From Marinomonas posidonica IVIA-Po-181 (GTDB lineage: Bacteria > Pseudomonadota > Gammaproteobacteria > Pseudomonadales > Marinomonadaceae), in assembly GCF_000214215.1 (NCBI RefSeq), contig NC_015559.1:496001-560000 (forward strand): DNA of 64,000 nt, given 5' to 3'. Each line of letters starts with the position of its first letter. The first letter of the stretch is position 1. This document shows positions 18,362 to 27,888 of the stretch, in pieces. Below the pieces are notes generated by a model, which searched no databases, was not told the origin of the DNA, and was given only the letters and a program-made list of their open reading frames with translations. A program made the translations under genes and the position numbers.

Positions 18362-19369
18362 ATGGACACAATAATAAAAAAATCCACTACACCAGATGCC
18401 CTTTCAACCAGTAGGTTGCAAGCGTTCTTGCGCTGGGAGAGCTTCTTAATTCTGATTGTCTTTCTAGTTTGTGTGATGAACTCGTATTTATCGCCTTACT
18501 TTTTGGACCCATGGAATTTGTCAGATGCGACCTTTAATTTTACCGAAAAAGCGTTAATTGCTTTGCCAATGGCGATGTTGATCATTGCCAAAGAAATCGA
18601 CATTTCTGTGGCGGCCATCATCTCACTTTCCAGTACCATAATGGGCTTAGTGGCACAAATGGGCGCGCCTGTTTATGGGGTGGTGTTTGTGGGTGTTTTG
18701 GTTGGCTCGGCTTGTGGTTTGTTTAATGGGGTTTTGGTGACGCGATTTAAGATCCCGTCTATTGTGGTGACCATAGGTACCATGAGTTTATTTCGAGGCA
18801 TCAGTTATATCTTACTGGGCGATCAGGTGGTGCGTGACTATCCAGATGGTTTCGAGTTCTTTGGCCAGGGTTACGTTTATTGGGTGTTCTCGTTCGAGCT
18901 GGTGTTGTTTGCCTTCTTTGCCTTGCTGTTTTATTGGTTGTTGCATCGCACCATATTTGGCCGTTACACCTACGCGATTGGTAATAACTCGACGGCGTCG
19001 TATTACTCAGGCATAAAAGTAGACAAACATCGTTTGATCCTTTTTACCTTGGTGGGCGTGATGTCTGGCATTGCTTCAGTACTGTTAACGTCTCGTTTAG
19101 GCAGTACGCGCCCTAGTATCGCAATGGGTTGGGAGCTGAGTATCATCACCATGGTTGTGTTAGGTGGGGTGAGCATTCTCGGCGGAAGCGGCACTATTGG
19201 TGGTGTGGTTCTGGCTGTTATTCTAATGGGCTTGGTGACTTTTGGAATGGGCTTATTGAACATTCCAGGCATTGTGATGACGATCATTGTCGGCGTGATG
19301 TTGATTGTGGTCGTGAGTTTGCCTGTGCTCATTACTCTGTATAAAAACTCCCTTAAAAGCACACTATAA
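18362..19369 (+). CDS. rhaQ: Rhamnose ABC transporter permease RhaQ
   Basis: This is the second permease of the BPD_transp_2 family, again 335 residues. The same family blocks are present: ALPMAMLIIAKEIDISVAAI, KIPSIVVTIGTMSLFRGISY and GGVSILGGSGTIGG. It lies 15 bases after rhaP. With RhaP and RhaT it completes the importer. Confidence 0.88.
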   Translation: MDTIIKKSTTPDALSTSRLQAFLRWESFLILIVFLVCVMNSYLSPYFLDPWNLSDATFNFTEKALIALPMAMLIIAKEIDISVAAIISLSSTIMGLVAQMGAPVYGVVFVGVLVGSACGLFNGVLVTRFKIPSIVVTIGTMSLFRGISYILLGDQVVRDYPDGFEFFGQGYVYWVFSFELVLFAFFALLFYWLLHRTIFGRYTYAIGNNSTASYYSGIKVDKHRLILFTLVGVMSGIASVLLTSRLGSTRPSIAMGWELSIITMVVLGGVSILGGSGTIGGVVLAVILMGLVTFGMGLLNIPGIVMTIIVGVMLIVVVSLPVLITLYKNSLKSTL

Positions 19370-19390
19370 AAATAAAAAGGCATTCGTGTT

Positions 19391-21106
19391 ATGAGATACG
19401 CCTCAGTAATGTATTTACACAAAGGCTGTGAAGCTGAGTATAAACGGCACCACGATACTCTGTGGCCAGAATTAGCGGAACACCTTAAACGCCATGGCAT
19501 TCATAATTATTATATACATCTGGATGATGCCAATAGCGATCAGAATGGCAGCCGATTGTATGCGACGTTTGACGCGGATGATCTGGATGCTGAAGCTTTG
19601 GCGGATCATCCTGTGATGCAGCGTTGGTGGGAATACATGGCGGATATTATGGAAACTAAAACGTCCTCCTTTGAACCCGTTGCTGATGCCTTGCAAGAAG
19701 TGTTTCGTTTTAATGTGTTGCAACCAGATAAAACTCGCGTTGTGGCGGTTTTAGACATAGGTAAGACCAACATTAAAATTTGCTTAATGGACGGTCAAAC
19801 AGGCACTTTATTACAGATTGAAAAGCGTGTTAATGAAGTGCTTGATAAACCGCCGTATCCTCATGTGGATGTGGAATCCATTTGGCAATGGATCAAAAAC
19901 ACCTTGGCTATGTTAGCGCAGCGTTATTTTATTTCCAGCATTGCTATCACTACTCATGGTGCGACCATTGCTTGTATGCAGGGGGATAAACTCGCTTTGC
20001 CGATTTTGGATTATGAATACGATGGCGTGGCGGAATATAAAGACGAATACGATGCGCTCCGTCCAGGTTTCAGTGAATCCTTTAGCCCAAGATTGCCGCA
20101 AGGCTTGAACCTTGGGGCGCAATTATTTTGGCAGCAAAAGTGCTTTACGGACGCGTTTTCTAAGGTCGATTCGTTGCTTTTGTATCCGCAGTATTGGGGA
20201 TACAAACTGAGCGGAAACAAAGCGGCTGAGGTGACATCGCTTGGTTGTCATACGGACCTTTGGAATCCGACGAGTTGCCAATTTTCGTCTTTTTGTGAAC
20301 AGCAAACATGGGCGGACTACTTTCCTGACGTGATGGAGTCTGGGGCGAAACTGGGCACTATTTTGCCAGATCTAGCGAAAGAAATCGGCTTGCCAGCGAG
20401 TTGCGTTATTTTCAATGGTATACACGATTCCAACGCGTCCTTAGTGCCTTATATCGGGCAACCTATGGAGAAACTCACCGTGGTGTCGAGTGGAACATGG
20501 ACGGTCATTGCCACCATTAATGGCAGTTTAGATTCTTTGCAAGAAAGCAAAGACATGCTTGCTAACGTGGATGCTCTAGGTCGCGCTACGCCAACGATTC
20601 GTTTCATGGGAGGGCGTGAATGGGAGCTATTGCGCAGTGACAGCAAAGCCGCTTTGAGCGACGTGAGTTTTATCCTTGAACACGGTATTTTGGCACTGCC
20701 TGCTTTTTCCAAAGGTGGCGGACCCTTCGCTCATTGTGAAGGTCGCATTATTGACCGTGGTATGGAGCTATCTGCCGCTCAACAATCGGCCTTAGCGGAT
20801 GTGTACGTGGCCTTGATGACGGATTATTGTTTGAACCTAATGGACACTAGCTATACTGTGATTGTTGAAGGTGCGTTCAGTAACAACATTAATTTTCTAA
20901 CTTTGCTTGCCTGTATGCGCAGCCAAAATGAAATCTATGCTTCCCGAGATGTTACAGGCACGTCTGGCGGCGCGGCCTTGCTATCCAACAAAAGTTTAAA
21001 GCTAAAAGGTCGCCTTAGCCTCGCCTTGTGCGATGCACAAATCAAACCATTGTTGAACTTGTATCGCCAGCAATGGCGAGATCTGGTGGGGGAGTTGTCG
21101 CTTTAA
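19391..21106 (+). CDS. Fusion of L-rhamnose mutarotase (RhaU) and rhamnose/rhamnulose kinase (RhaK)
   Basis: Residues 1-105 are a complete L-rhamnose mutarotase: EYKRHHDTLWPEL with the catalytic His around 20-21, and the paired Trp of MQRWWEYMAD at 79-80. Residues from about 117 on are a full FGGY carbohydrate kinase: VVAVLDIGKTNIK, TTHGATIA, FNGIHDSNASL with the probable catalytic Asp, VVSSGTWTVIA and GTSGGAALL. The ORF is unbroken over 571 codons. In the rhizobial locus rhaU and rhaK are separate neighbouring genes. Here one polypeptide would interconvert rhamnose anomers and phosphorylate the sugar or rhamnulose. The rhizobial RhaK is reported to be needed for transport, so the fusion may sit at the transporter. 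Confidence 0.9.
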   Translation: MRYASVMYLHKGCEAEYKRHHDTLWPELAEHLKRHGIHNYYIHLDDANSDQNGSRLYATFDADDLDAEALADHPVMQRWWEYMADIMETKTSSFEPVADALQEVFRFNVLQPDKTRVVAVLDIGKTNIKICLMDGQTGTLLQIEKRVNEVLDKPPYPHVDVESIWQWIKNTLAMLAQRYFISSIAITTHGATIACMQGDKLALPILDYEYDGVAEYKDEYDALRPGFSESFSPRLPQGLNLGAQLFWQQKCFTDAFSKVDSLLLYPQYWGYKLSGNKAAEVTSLGCHTDLWNPTSCQFSSFCEQQTWADYFPDVMESGAKLGTILPDLAKEIGLPASCVIFNGIHDSNASLVPYIGQPMEKLTVVSSGTWTVIATINGSLDSLQESKDMLANVDALGRATPTIRFMGGREWELLRSDSKAALSDVSFILEHGILALPAFSKGGGPFAHCEGRIIDRGMELSAAQQSALADVYVALMTDYCLNLMDTSYTVIVEGAFSNNINFLTLLACMRSQNEIYASRDVTGTSGGAALLSNKSLKLKGRLSLALCDAQIKPLLNLYRQQWRDLVGELSL

Positions 21107-21328
21107 TGAAAAGCAACAATTTCCCTAAAACTCGGACACGCGGCTTGTGTTATCTAAAACCGAAAGCGCTAAGACTGAAAGCACAAAATTATCTCTTGTC
21201 AGTTGATCTATCGAAGTTTTGCTCATCAGTTTCATGTCACGCTCAAGTTCGGCTTTCATTAAGCAAACCTATGAATCGAAACAGGCGTACTTTTGAGTAA
21301 GTTTAGCTGGACGTTTTGGGAACTTGGT

Positions 21329-22726
21329 TTACGGAATAATAACCTCGACACCTTTGAACTCTTTTCTGATGCATGTTTTCAGGGTTTGCTTAGTATGGTC
21401 ATCACCATGAACTATGTGAATACGCTTTGGTTGGCTGCGCATGCGGCGGATGAAGTTCAACAAATCTTCTTGTCCAGCATGGGCGGAGTAGCCGCTAATC
21501 TGTTGTACTTGCGTTTTAATTGCAAAGCGTTCACCGTCTAACATCACATAGCCATCTTCTTTATTGTGGTAAGTTAATATCTCTCGGCCAGGCGTGCCTG
21601 CGGCTTGGTAGCCAACAAGCACAATGTCATTACGTTCATCACCGATCAGTGCCTTGATGTAATTCACAATACGGCCACTGGCACACATTCCTGATGCCGC
21701 AATAACAATGGCGGGCCGGCTTTGACGTTTAAGATAATCTACTGTTTGCAAGTGAGTTTCGTGATCATCAATGGTGGTAACCTGCTCAAAATCCAGAGGA
21801 TGACGACCTTCAGCGATGCGACTTTGCGCTTCTTCATCCCAATAGGGTGCTAATGATTGATAAACCTGAGTGAAGCGATTGGCGAGCGGGGAGTCGATAA
21901 TAATGTCTAGATCTTGCCAGTCGAGTTGGACGCCGGAATCGGTGTGACTGATTGGCTTCTGGCGATTTTTGTGGATGATGGATTCCAATTCGTAGAGTAA
22001 CTCTTGTGTGCGGCCAATGCTAAAGGCGGGAATCAACACGGTGCCAGAGTCGCTTAAAGCTCTCTCTAGGCTGTGTTGTAATCGATCGATACGGCTTGAT
22101 CTGTCCTCATGGTTGCGATCGCCATAGGTGCTTTCGATCACCAGTTGGTCAGCCTTATGTGGGGATTTGGGTGCTGGTAATAAAGGCGAATGAGGCGCAC
22201 CCAGATCGCCAGAAAACACTACGTCATGATAAGGCTTGTTTTGCAATTTGATGGCCTCATTAGACACTCTAAAAGAGGCATAAGCCGAGCCCAGAATATG
22301 ACCCGCGCGTGAAAGACGAAGTTGGACTTTCGTCTCTGTTTGCATGGGGATTTTCACCCACTCTTGATAATCCAAAGGGACGATTTGCTCGTGGATGCGG
22401 TCTAAGCAAGCATTGATAATGCTCTTGTTGCGCGTCACACCGACTTTTAACGCATCCTCGATGACCAAAGGCAATAAAGTTGCGCTGGGTTTAGAACAAT
22501 AAATTGGTCCAGTAAAACCCGCTGCCAGCAGATAAGGAATCCGACCCACATGATCAACATGAACATGAGTGATGACTAAAGCTTGTACTGCTGAAAGATC
22601 AAAATCTATTTCCAGATGATCTGCAGACGCCTCAATATTAAAGGTCTCAGTCCCTTGAAATAAAACACGATCGATCAAAATAGACTGTTGATCATCGACA
22701 AACGGCTCATGACAAGAGCCTGTCAC
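21329..22726 (-). CDS. Beta-CASP metallo-beta-lactamase-fold RNA hydrolase, 5' end apparently frameshifted
   Basis: The 465-residue product has the metal-binding THVHVDHVGR (His54, His56, Asp58, His59 from the GTG), IESTYGDR, the beta-CASP segment and the C-terminal GYSAHAGQEDLL. This matches CPSF/YSH1-like bacterial MBL RNases. The only start in this frame is a GTG at 22726 inside the conserved N-terminal VTGSCH. Upstream the same frame still reads HHGAVRG, usual for the family, but a TAA at 22750-22748 precedes it. An ATG at 22770 in another frame would supply the missing start if one base were restored. The protein may be truncated by about 15 residues, or this may be a sequencing error. 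Confidence 0.8.
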   Translation of the reverse strand: MTGSCHEPFVDDQQSILIDRVLFQGTETFNIEASADHLEIDFDLSAVQALVITHVHVDHVGRIPYLLAAGFTGPIYCSKPSATLLPLVIEDALKVGVTRNKSIINACLDRIHEQIVPLDYQEWVKIPMQTETKVQLRLSRAGHILGSAYASFRVSNEAIKLQNKPYHDVVFSGDLGAPHSPLLPAPKSPHKADQLVIESTYGDRNHEDRSSRIDRLQHSLERALSDSGTVLIPAFSIGRTQELLYELESIIHKNRQKPISHTDSGVQLDWQDLDIIIDSPLANRFTQVYQSLAPYWDEEAQSRIAEGRHPLDFEQVTTIDDHETHLQTVDYLKRQSRPAIVIAASGMCASGRIVNYIKALIGDERNDIVLVGYQAAGTPGREILTYHNKEDGYVMLDGERFAIKTQVQQISGYSAHAGQEDLLNFIRRMRSQPKRIHIVHGDDHTKQTLKTCIRKEFKGVEVIIP

Positions 22727-23053
22727 CCCGCGTACTGCTCCATGGTGTTATAAGCATCCCTGTACTGCATAAATAGTTTAAAGGACTAAACCAAAGATGG
22801 AGGGGAGCCAAGTGGGATATTTTGCAAAAACAGTTTGTTAGCATTAAGTAATTTAGTGATCTATCAATGGAATGTACACATCCATTTGAGATGACCCTGA
22901 TGAAAGTAGCTGTAGCTGTAGCTGTAGCTGTAAAAGTGATATTCCTCTTTGCATAAATTTACACATTGTTTTAGCATTGTTCATCGTATGAACGTTGTAT
23001 GTAATTATGTCTTTTTCTCGTGATTTGCTTAACATCCAAATAAGGGGTGCTTT
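22727..23053. other. Intergenic region between the MBL gene and the EPS regulator
   Basis: This 327-bp gap holds the displaced 5' codons of the MBL gene (22727-22770), a hexamer tandem repeat (22906-22932) and presumably the promoters of both divergent genes. I see no convincing -35/-10 pair, ORF or RNA gene in it. Confidence 0.6.
22906..22932. repeat. Hexanucleotide tandem repeat (GTAGCT)4.5
   Basis: The unit GTAGCT is repeated four and a half times without error over 27 bases, about 120 bp upstream of the start of the EPS regulator gene. Perfect short tandem repeats can slip, so copy number could vary and shift promoter spacing. Confidence 0.9.
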
Positions 23054-23374
23054 GTGTCAATAGATGAGTATCGCTTAAAAATTTTAAAAGAACTTGAGCA
23101 AGATCCAGATATCAGTCAACGAGAGCTTGCTAAGCGTTTAGGTATTAGCTTAGGTAAAACAAACTTTTGCTTAAAAGCCCTAATAGAAAAAGGCTCGATA
23201 AAAGTAGACAACTTTAAAAACAGCGCAAACAAAACCAGTTACCTATACCTACTTACCCCAAAAGGGCTAGAAGAAAAAATAATTTTAACGCAACGCTTTT
23301 TACAAAGAAAAATTGTCGAATACGAGGCCTTGGAACAAGAAATAGAACAATTGCGCAAAGAAGTAAAAACATAG
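23054..23374 (+). CDS. MarR-family EPS-associated transcriptional regulator
   Basis: This small winged-helix protein (106 residues) begins SIDEYRLKILKELEQDPDIS with the recognition region QRELAKRLGISLGKTNFCLK and ends in a helical, Gln/Glu/Lys-rich tail. It matches the MarR-like regulators regularly encoded at the head of exopolysaccharide or O-antigen loci. The start is a GTG at 23054. It stands 154 bases upstream of gmd, so it may control cluster A. Confidence 0.85.
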   Translation: MSIDEYRLKILKELEQDPDISQRELAKRLGISLGKTNFCLKALIEKGSIKVDNFKNSANKTSYLYLLTPKGLEEKIILTQRFLQRKIVEYEALEQEIEQLRKEVKT

Positions 23375-23376
23375 CT

Positions 23377-23424
23377 CGTAGGCCCGATGAATCGAGGAAT
23401 GAATATGTAATCCGGAGTTGAAGG
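23377..23424 (+). repeat. Intergenic repeat copy 1 (about 48 bp)
   Basis: The element starts CGTAGGCCCGATGAATCGAG and ends near AATCCGGAGTTGAAGG. The same arrangement is found in reverse orientation at 46071-46113 and 47215-47262. It lies between the regulator gene and gmd and may form an imperfect hairpin (CCCGAT with ATCCGG), as REP-type elements do. Confidence 0.7.
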
Positions 23425-23528
23425 ATGAACACATAAACGACACATTATCTGACAATCAGAAAGTTGTAATGATTAAAATATAGTTTGCTAATTGAATTGA
23501 AATATTAAATTAAAATGGAAACAAAATA

Positions 23529-24656
23529 ATGAAGAAAAAAGCGCTTATCACCGGCGTAACCGGTCAAGACGGTTCTTACCTAGCCGAATTCTTGTTAGCA
23601 AAAGGTTACGAAGTGCATGGTATTAAACGTCGTGCGTCTTCTTTTAACACTCAGCGTGTGGATCACATTTATCAAGATCCGCATGTAGATAATGCGAGCT
23701 TTATTCTTCATTACGGCGATTTGACGGACTCTTCTAATTTGACGCGTATTCTGCAAGAAGTGAAGCCTGATGAAGTGTACAACTTAGGTGCTCAGTCTCA
23801 TGTGGCCGTTTCGTTTGAATCCCCTGAATACACAGCGGATGTGGATGCCATGGGCACACTGCGTTTGTTGGAGGCGATTCGTTTGCTAGGATTAGAAAAG
23901 ACAACCAAGTTTTATCAAGCGTCGACGTCTGAGCTTTACGGCCTTGTGCAAGAAACCCCACAAAAAGAAACCACGCCATTTTATCCTCGCTCTCCATACG
24001 CTGTAGCGAAAATGTATGCTTACTGGATCGTGGTGAACTACCGTGAATCTTATGGCATGTACGCGTGCAACGGTATTTTGTTTAACCATGAATCGCCACG
24101 TCGTGGTGAGACCTTTGTGACTCGTAAGATTACTCGTGGTTTGGCGAACATTGCGCAAGGTTTAGAGAAGTGCTTGCACATGGGTAATATGGATGCGCTG
24201 CGTGACTGGGGTCATGCGAAAGATTATGTGCGTATGCAGTGGATGATGTTGCAACAAGATCAACCGGAAGACTTTGTTATCGCAACGGGCGTGCAATATT
24301 CCGTGCGCCAGTTTATTGAATGGTCTGCAAAAGAGTTGGGTGTGACGTTAACATTCGAAGGTCAAGGCGTGGATGAAAAAGGTATCGTAACGGCTATCGA
24401 AGGCGACAAAGCGCCAGCCTTGAAAGTCGGCGATATCGTGGTGCAGATCGACCCACGTTATTTCCGCCCTGCGGAAGTAGAAACCCTATTGGGTGATCCT
24501 AGTAAGGCGAAACAGAAGTTAGGTTGGACACCGGAAATCACAGTGCAAGAAATGTGTGCTGAAATGGTGATGGAAGATCTAAAAGTGGCACAACGCCATG
24601 CCTTCTTAAAACTGCATGGTCATGATGTCTCGGTGTCGGTAGAGGAAGCGCGTTAA
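23529..24656 (+). CDS. gmd: GDP-mannose 4,6-dehydratase
   Basis: This is an SDR-family dehydratase of 375 residues with the NADP motif [15 protein letters not shown] and active-site YxxxK in [32 protein letters not shown] is diagnostic for Gmd. It converts GDP-D-mannose to GDP-4-keto-6-deoxymannose, the first step to GDP-L-fucose. Its stop overlaps the fcl start by one base. Confidence 0.96.
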   Translation: MKKKALITGVTGQDGSYLAEFLLAKGYEVHGIKRRASSFNTQRVDHIYQDPHVDNASFILHYGDLTDSSNLTRILQEVKPDEVYNLGAQSHVAVSFESPEYTADVDAMGTLRLLEAIRLLGLEKTTKFYQASTSELYGLVQETPQKETTPFYPRSPYAVAKMYAYWIVVNYRESYGMYACNGILFNHESPRRGETFVTRKITRGLANIAQGLEKCLHMGNMDALRDWGHAKDYVRMQWMMLQQDQPEDFVIATGVQYSVRQFIEWSAKELGVTLTFEGQGVDEKGIVTAIEGDKAPALKVGDIVVQIDPRYFRPAEVETLLGDPSKAKQKLGWTPEITVQEMCAEMVMEDLKVAQRHAFLKLHGHDVSVSVEEAR

Positions 24657-25621
24657 TGGCTAAGGTACGTATATTTGTTGCTGGTCACAAGGGGATGGTG
24701 GGCAGTGCACTGGTTCGCCAACTGGCTCAAGACCCTAACAATGACGTTATTACCGCCGACCGCACAGAATTGGATTTGACGAGCCAGCAGGTGGTGCAGC
24801 GTTTTTTTGCTGAACAATCGATTGATCAGGTGTATTTGGCAGCGGCTAAAGTAGGTGGCATACACGCTAATAACACTTATCCTGCGGATTTTATCTATGA
24901 AAATCTAATGATTGAAGCCAACATTATTCATGCAGCACATAAGAATGATGTTCAAAAGCTATTATTTTTGGGTTCATCTTGTATTTATCCAAAGTTAGCG
25001 GAGCAGCCGATGAGAGAGGATGCTTTGCTAACGGCGACCTTAGAGCCAACGAACGAGCCGTATGCAATCGCTAAAATAGCGGGTATCAAGCTGTGTGAAA
25101 GTTATAACCGTCAATACGGTCGTGATTACCGCAGCGTCATGCCAACAAACCTTTATGGTGAAAACGATAATTTTCATCCAGAAAACAGCCATGTTATTCC
25201 GGCACTAATCCGCCGCTTCCATGAAGCAAAAGAAGCCAATGCACCAGTGGTAAAAGCATGGGGAACAGGGATGCCCATGCGTGAGTTTTTGTATGTTGAC
25301 GATATGGCCGCGGCGTCTATCTTTGTGATGAATTTAGACGATTTAACTTATCAGAAACAAACACAGCCTATGTTGTCACACATTAACGTGGGCAGTGGAG
25401 TGGATTGTACGATCAAAGCGCTGACAGAAACCGTCGCAAAAGTGGTAGGTTATCAAGGGCAAATCGAGTGGGACACCAGTAAGCCGGATGGTGCGCCAAG
25501 AAAATTAATGGACGTATCACGTTTAGAGAGACTAGGTTGGACAGCGACGATTGGCTTGGAACAAGGTTTAACTAAAAGCTATGCGTGGTTTTTAGAAAAT
25601 CAAACAGGTTTTAGACACTGA
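24656..25621 (+). CDS. fcl: GDP-L-fucose synthase
   Basis: This bifunctional epimerase/reductase of 321 residues has [12 protein letters not shown] (NADP binding), SSCIYPK and [12 protein letters not shown] (catalytic Tyr-Lys). It finishes GDP-L-fucose from the Gmd product. Overlaps of one base at both ends indicate a tight operon. A 101-bp piece of its 3' part (25412-25512) is repeated almost exactly at 33613-33713. Confidence 0.96.
   Translation: MAKVRIFVAGHKGMVGSALVRQLAQDPNNDVITADRTELDLTSQQVVQRFFAEQSIDQVYLAAAKVGGIHANNTYPADFIYENLMIEANIIHAAHKNDVQKLLFLGSSCIYPKLAEQPMREDALLTATLEPTNEPYAIAKIAGIKLCESYNRQYGRDYRSVMPTNLYGENDNFHPENSHVIPALIRRFHEAKEANAPVVKAWGTGMPMREFLYVDDMAAASIFVMNLDDLTYQKQTQPMLSHINVGSGVDCTIKALTETVAKVVGYQGQIEWDTSKPDGAPRKLMDVSRLERLGWTATIGLEQGLTKSYAWFLENQTGFRH
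25412..25512 (+). repeat. Direct repeat, left copy (inside fcl)
   Basis: This stretch of fcl matches 33613-33713 at 100 of 101 positions. Outside it the two sequences differ sharply on the left and become only distantly similar on the right. The pair flanks an 8.2-kb block. Confidence 0.95.
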
Positions 25622-26085
25622 TGCTATCGTCTGAAGATTTTAAATTAGTCGTTCAATCAGCACCGTTATTTTCAATAGATTTAATTGTATTGAACCAAAA
25701 AAAACAAATTTTGCTGGGGAAGCGTAAAAATGCTCCAGCCAAAGACTATTGGTTTGTACCTGGTGGTCGAGTGTTTAAAAATGAATCTCTGTCTGATGCA
25801 TTTACGCGTATATCTAATAGTGAGTTAGGGCAGCCCTTTAATTATCGATCCGCCACTTTGCTCGGGTTATACGATCACTTTTACAATGACAGTGTTTTTA
25901 GTGAAAACATATCAACACATTATATTAATGCGTCTCACTTGATCAGAATATATTTGGATTCACTTTTATCTTTGCCAAGTGATCAACATCAAGATTACCG
26001 CTGGGCAGATATTGATACACTTAATCAAGATGACACAGTTCATAGCTACAGCAAGGTGTTTCTTAATAGACTATCCATTGCTTAG
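25621..26085 (+). CDS. gmm: GDP-mannose mannosyl hydrolase (Nudix)
   Basis: The 154-residue Nudix-fold protein has the modified Nudix region PGGRVFKNESLSDAFTRISN and typical Gmm segments FSIDLIVLNQ and KDYWFVPGGR. Gmm hydrolyses GDP-mannose (and GDP-glucose) and probably tunes the nucleotide-sugar pool. It overlaps fcl by one base and is the usual partner of gmd-fcl in O-antigen loci. Confidence 0.92.
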   Translation: MLSSEDFKLVVQSAPLFSIDLIVLNQKKQILLGKRKNAPAKDYWFVPGGRVFKNESLSDAFTRISNSELGQPFNYRSATLLGLYDHFYNDSVFSENISTHYINASHLIRIYLDSLLSLPSDQHQDYRWADIDTLNQDDTVHSYSKVFLNRLSIA

Positions 26086-26102
26086 CTCAAGCTTGATTCA
26101 TA

Positions 26103-27095
26103 ATGAATGGTAACGAAATGTTAGTTAACACAACAGAAAGTAAGCAATTTGACGTGCAAGATGATCAATCGATACTAGACGCGGCATTGAAATCCGGTTT
26201 GGTGCTTGAGTATAGTTGCAAAAATGGTCAATGTGGTGTGTGTAAAGCCACCTTACTAAAAGGTGATGTTGTCGAGTTGCAAGCTCAACTGGCGCTGTCG
26301 GATCGAGAGAGAAACGACAAGAAGATTTTAACCTGTTGTTGTGCTGCTGTGACAGACATTGAGATAGACGCAGTTGATTTGAGCGCTTTGCACGGTATTG
26401 AAATCAAAACTTTACCAGCGCGTGTGAGTCAAGTTGCTTATCTTAGTGATAACATCGTGGAGGTTAAACTTCGCCTGCCACCTACTGCGAATTTTCAATT
26501 TATCGAAGGTCAGTATTTGGATGTTATTTGGAACTCTATTCGTCGCAGCTACTCCATTGCGAGCATAAGCTCAGAAAAAGAAATTACCTTGCTGATTAAA
26601 CGTTTTGAAAATGGTCAGATGAGTGACTATTGGTTTAATAAAATACTAGCCAATGACTTATTAAGAATAGAAGGGCCAAAAGGCACTTTCTTTTTACGTG
26701 ATGCTGATACCCCCTTGATTTTTTTGGCGACAGGTACTGGTATTGCGCCGATCAAATCGATATTACATCGTCTTGAGCATGATCCTGATTATCAGCAGAT
26801 GCACCCTATTGCTGTGTACTGGGGGAGTCGATACTCTGAAGAGTTTGTCTGGCAAGCAAATTTCCATAAGTTAAAAGTGGATTTTTATCATGTGTTGTCA
26901 AAGCCTGTGGCCGATTGGGCCGGTGAAACAGGCTATGTGCAAGACAACGCGATAACCAATCAAGCCGATTTTAGTGCATCTGCGGTATACGCTTGTGGTT
27001 CAAATGCTATGATTCAGTCAGCGAAGCAAAAGTTCTTAGCCTCTGGATTGCCTGAAAATAGGTTTCATTCTGATGCCTTTGTGCAAAGTTTTTAA
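26103..27095 (+). CDS. ddhD: CDP-6-deoxy-L-threo-D-glycero-4-hexulose-3-dehydrase reductase (E3)
   Basis: The N-terminal plant-type 2Fe-2S ferredoxin domain ([11 protein letters not shown] ... LTCCC, about residues 38-82) is followed by FAD-binding RRSYSIAS and an NAD domain with [12 protein letters not shown]. The 330-residue length fits AscD/RfbI. It passes electrons from NADH to the PMP-dependent E1 enzyme encoded at 28946, which removes the C3 hydroxyl of CDP-4-keto-6-deoxyglucose. It is placed first of the ddhD-A-B-C block, 17 bases after gmm. Confidence 0.9.
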   Translation: MNGNEMLVNTTESKQFDVQDDQSILDAALKSGLVLEYSCKNGQCGVCKATLLKGDVVELQAQLALSDRERNDKKILTCCCAAVTDIEIDAVDLSALHGIEIKTLPARVSQVAYLSDNIVEVKLRLPPTANFQFIEGQYLDVIWNSIRRSYSIASISSEKEITLLIKRFENGQMSDYWFNKILANDLLRIEGPKGTFFLRDADTPLIFLATGTGIAPIKSILHRLEHDPDYQQMHPIAVYWGSRYSEEFVWQANFHKLKVDFYHVLSKPVADWAGETGYVQDNAITNQADFSASAVYACGSNAMIQSAKQKFLASGLPENRFHSDAFVQSF

Positions 27096-27112
27096 TTAAT
27101 AGGATATTTACT

Positions 27113-27886
27113 ATGAAAGTAGTGATTTTGGCTGGTGGGTTAGGCACACGTCTTAGCGAAGAAACCAGTGCTCGCCCAAAACCTATGGTTGAGGTTGGCG
27201 GTAAGCCTATTCTTTGGCATATTATGAAGATGTACTCTGCGCACGGCATTAATGATTTTGTTATATGTTGTGGTTACAAGGGTTATGTGATTAAAGAGTA
27301 TTTTGCTAACTATTTTCTTCATATGTCGGATGTCACTTTTAATATGAAAGACAACCGTATGGAAGTGCACGAAAAACGCGCTGAGCCATGGACAGTAACG
27401 CTTGTGGATACGGGCGATGAGTCGATGACGGGGGGGCGTTTAGGGCGAGTGGCCGAGTATGTAAAAGACGAAGATGATTTTTGTTTTACTTATGGTGATG
27501 GGGTCGGGGATATCGATATATCAGCATCTATCGCTTTTCATAGACAGCATGGTAAACAGGCGACATTAACGGCGACTTACCCACCTGGTCGCTTTGGTGC
27601 GTTGGATATTAAACAGGGCCAAGTAAAAAACTTTAAAGAAAAACCCAAAGGTGATGGCGCTATGATTAATGGTGGTTTCTTTGTGTTGTCTCCTGCCGTA
27701 TTGTCTCGGATTACGAGTGATGACTGTATTTGGGAGCAAGAGCCTTTGATTGGATTGGCTCAAGATGGTCAATTGATGGCGTTTGAACACAAAGGTTTTT
27801 GGCAACCAATGGATACGCTACGCGATAAAGTACATCTTGAAGAATTATGGCAGTCTGGTAAGGCGCCTTGGAAAAGTTGGGAATAG
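27113..27886 (+). CDS. ddhA: Glucose-1-phosphate cytidylyltransferase
   Basis: This nucleotidyltransferase of 257 residues starts [20 protein letters not shown], with the fold's GGxGTRL, and continues [15 protein letters not shown], both typical of RfbF/DdhA. It makes CDP-glucose, the entry point of 3,6-dideoxyhexose synthesis. It is followed by ddhB with a 2-base gap. Confidence 0.95.
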   Translation: MKVVILAGGLGTRLSEETSARPKPMVEVGGKPILWHIMKMYSAHGINDFVICCGYKGYVIKEYFANYFLHMSDVTFNMKDNRMEVHEKRAEPWTVTLVDTGDESMTGGRLGRVAEYVKDEDDFCFTYGDGVGDIDISASIAFHRQHGKQATLTATYPPGRFGALDIKQGQVKNFKEKPKGDGAMINGGFFVLSPAVLSRITSDDCIWEQEPLIGLAQDGQLMAFEHKGFWQPMDTLRDKVHLEELWQSGKAPWKSWE

Positions 27887-27888
27887 CC

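Noticed and set aside
21107..21328. Small gene between the mutarotase-kinase fusion and the MBL gene
   Set aside because: Open frames here overlap the ends of neighbouring genes, have no ribosome site and show no recognisable features.
22906..22932. Possible CRISPR array
   Set aside because: The unit is 6 bp with no spacers; it is a simple tandem repeat, and no cas genes are present.
22853..23035. Minus-strand open frame of 60 codons with a Gln-Leu repeat
   Set aside because: The repeat is only the translation of the GTAGCT tandem units; the rest has no family features or start signal.
23375..23528. JUMPstart/ops element (GGCGGTAG) for RfaH control ahead of gmd
   Set aside because: I searched the gap before gmd by eye, and also 46029-46173, and found no such octamer. 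The only notable element is the intergenic repeat.
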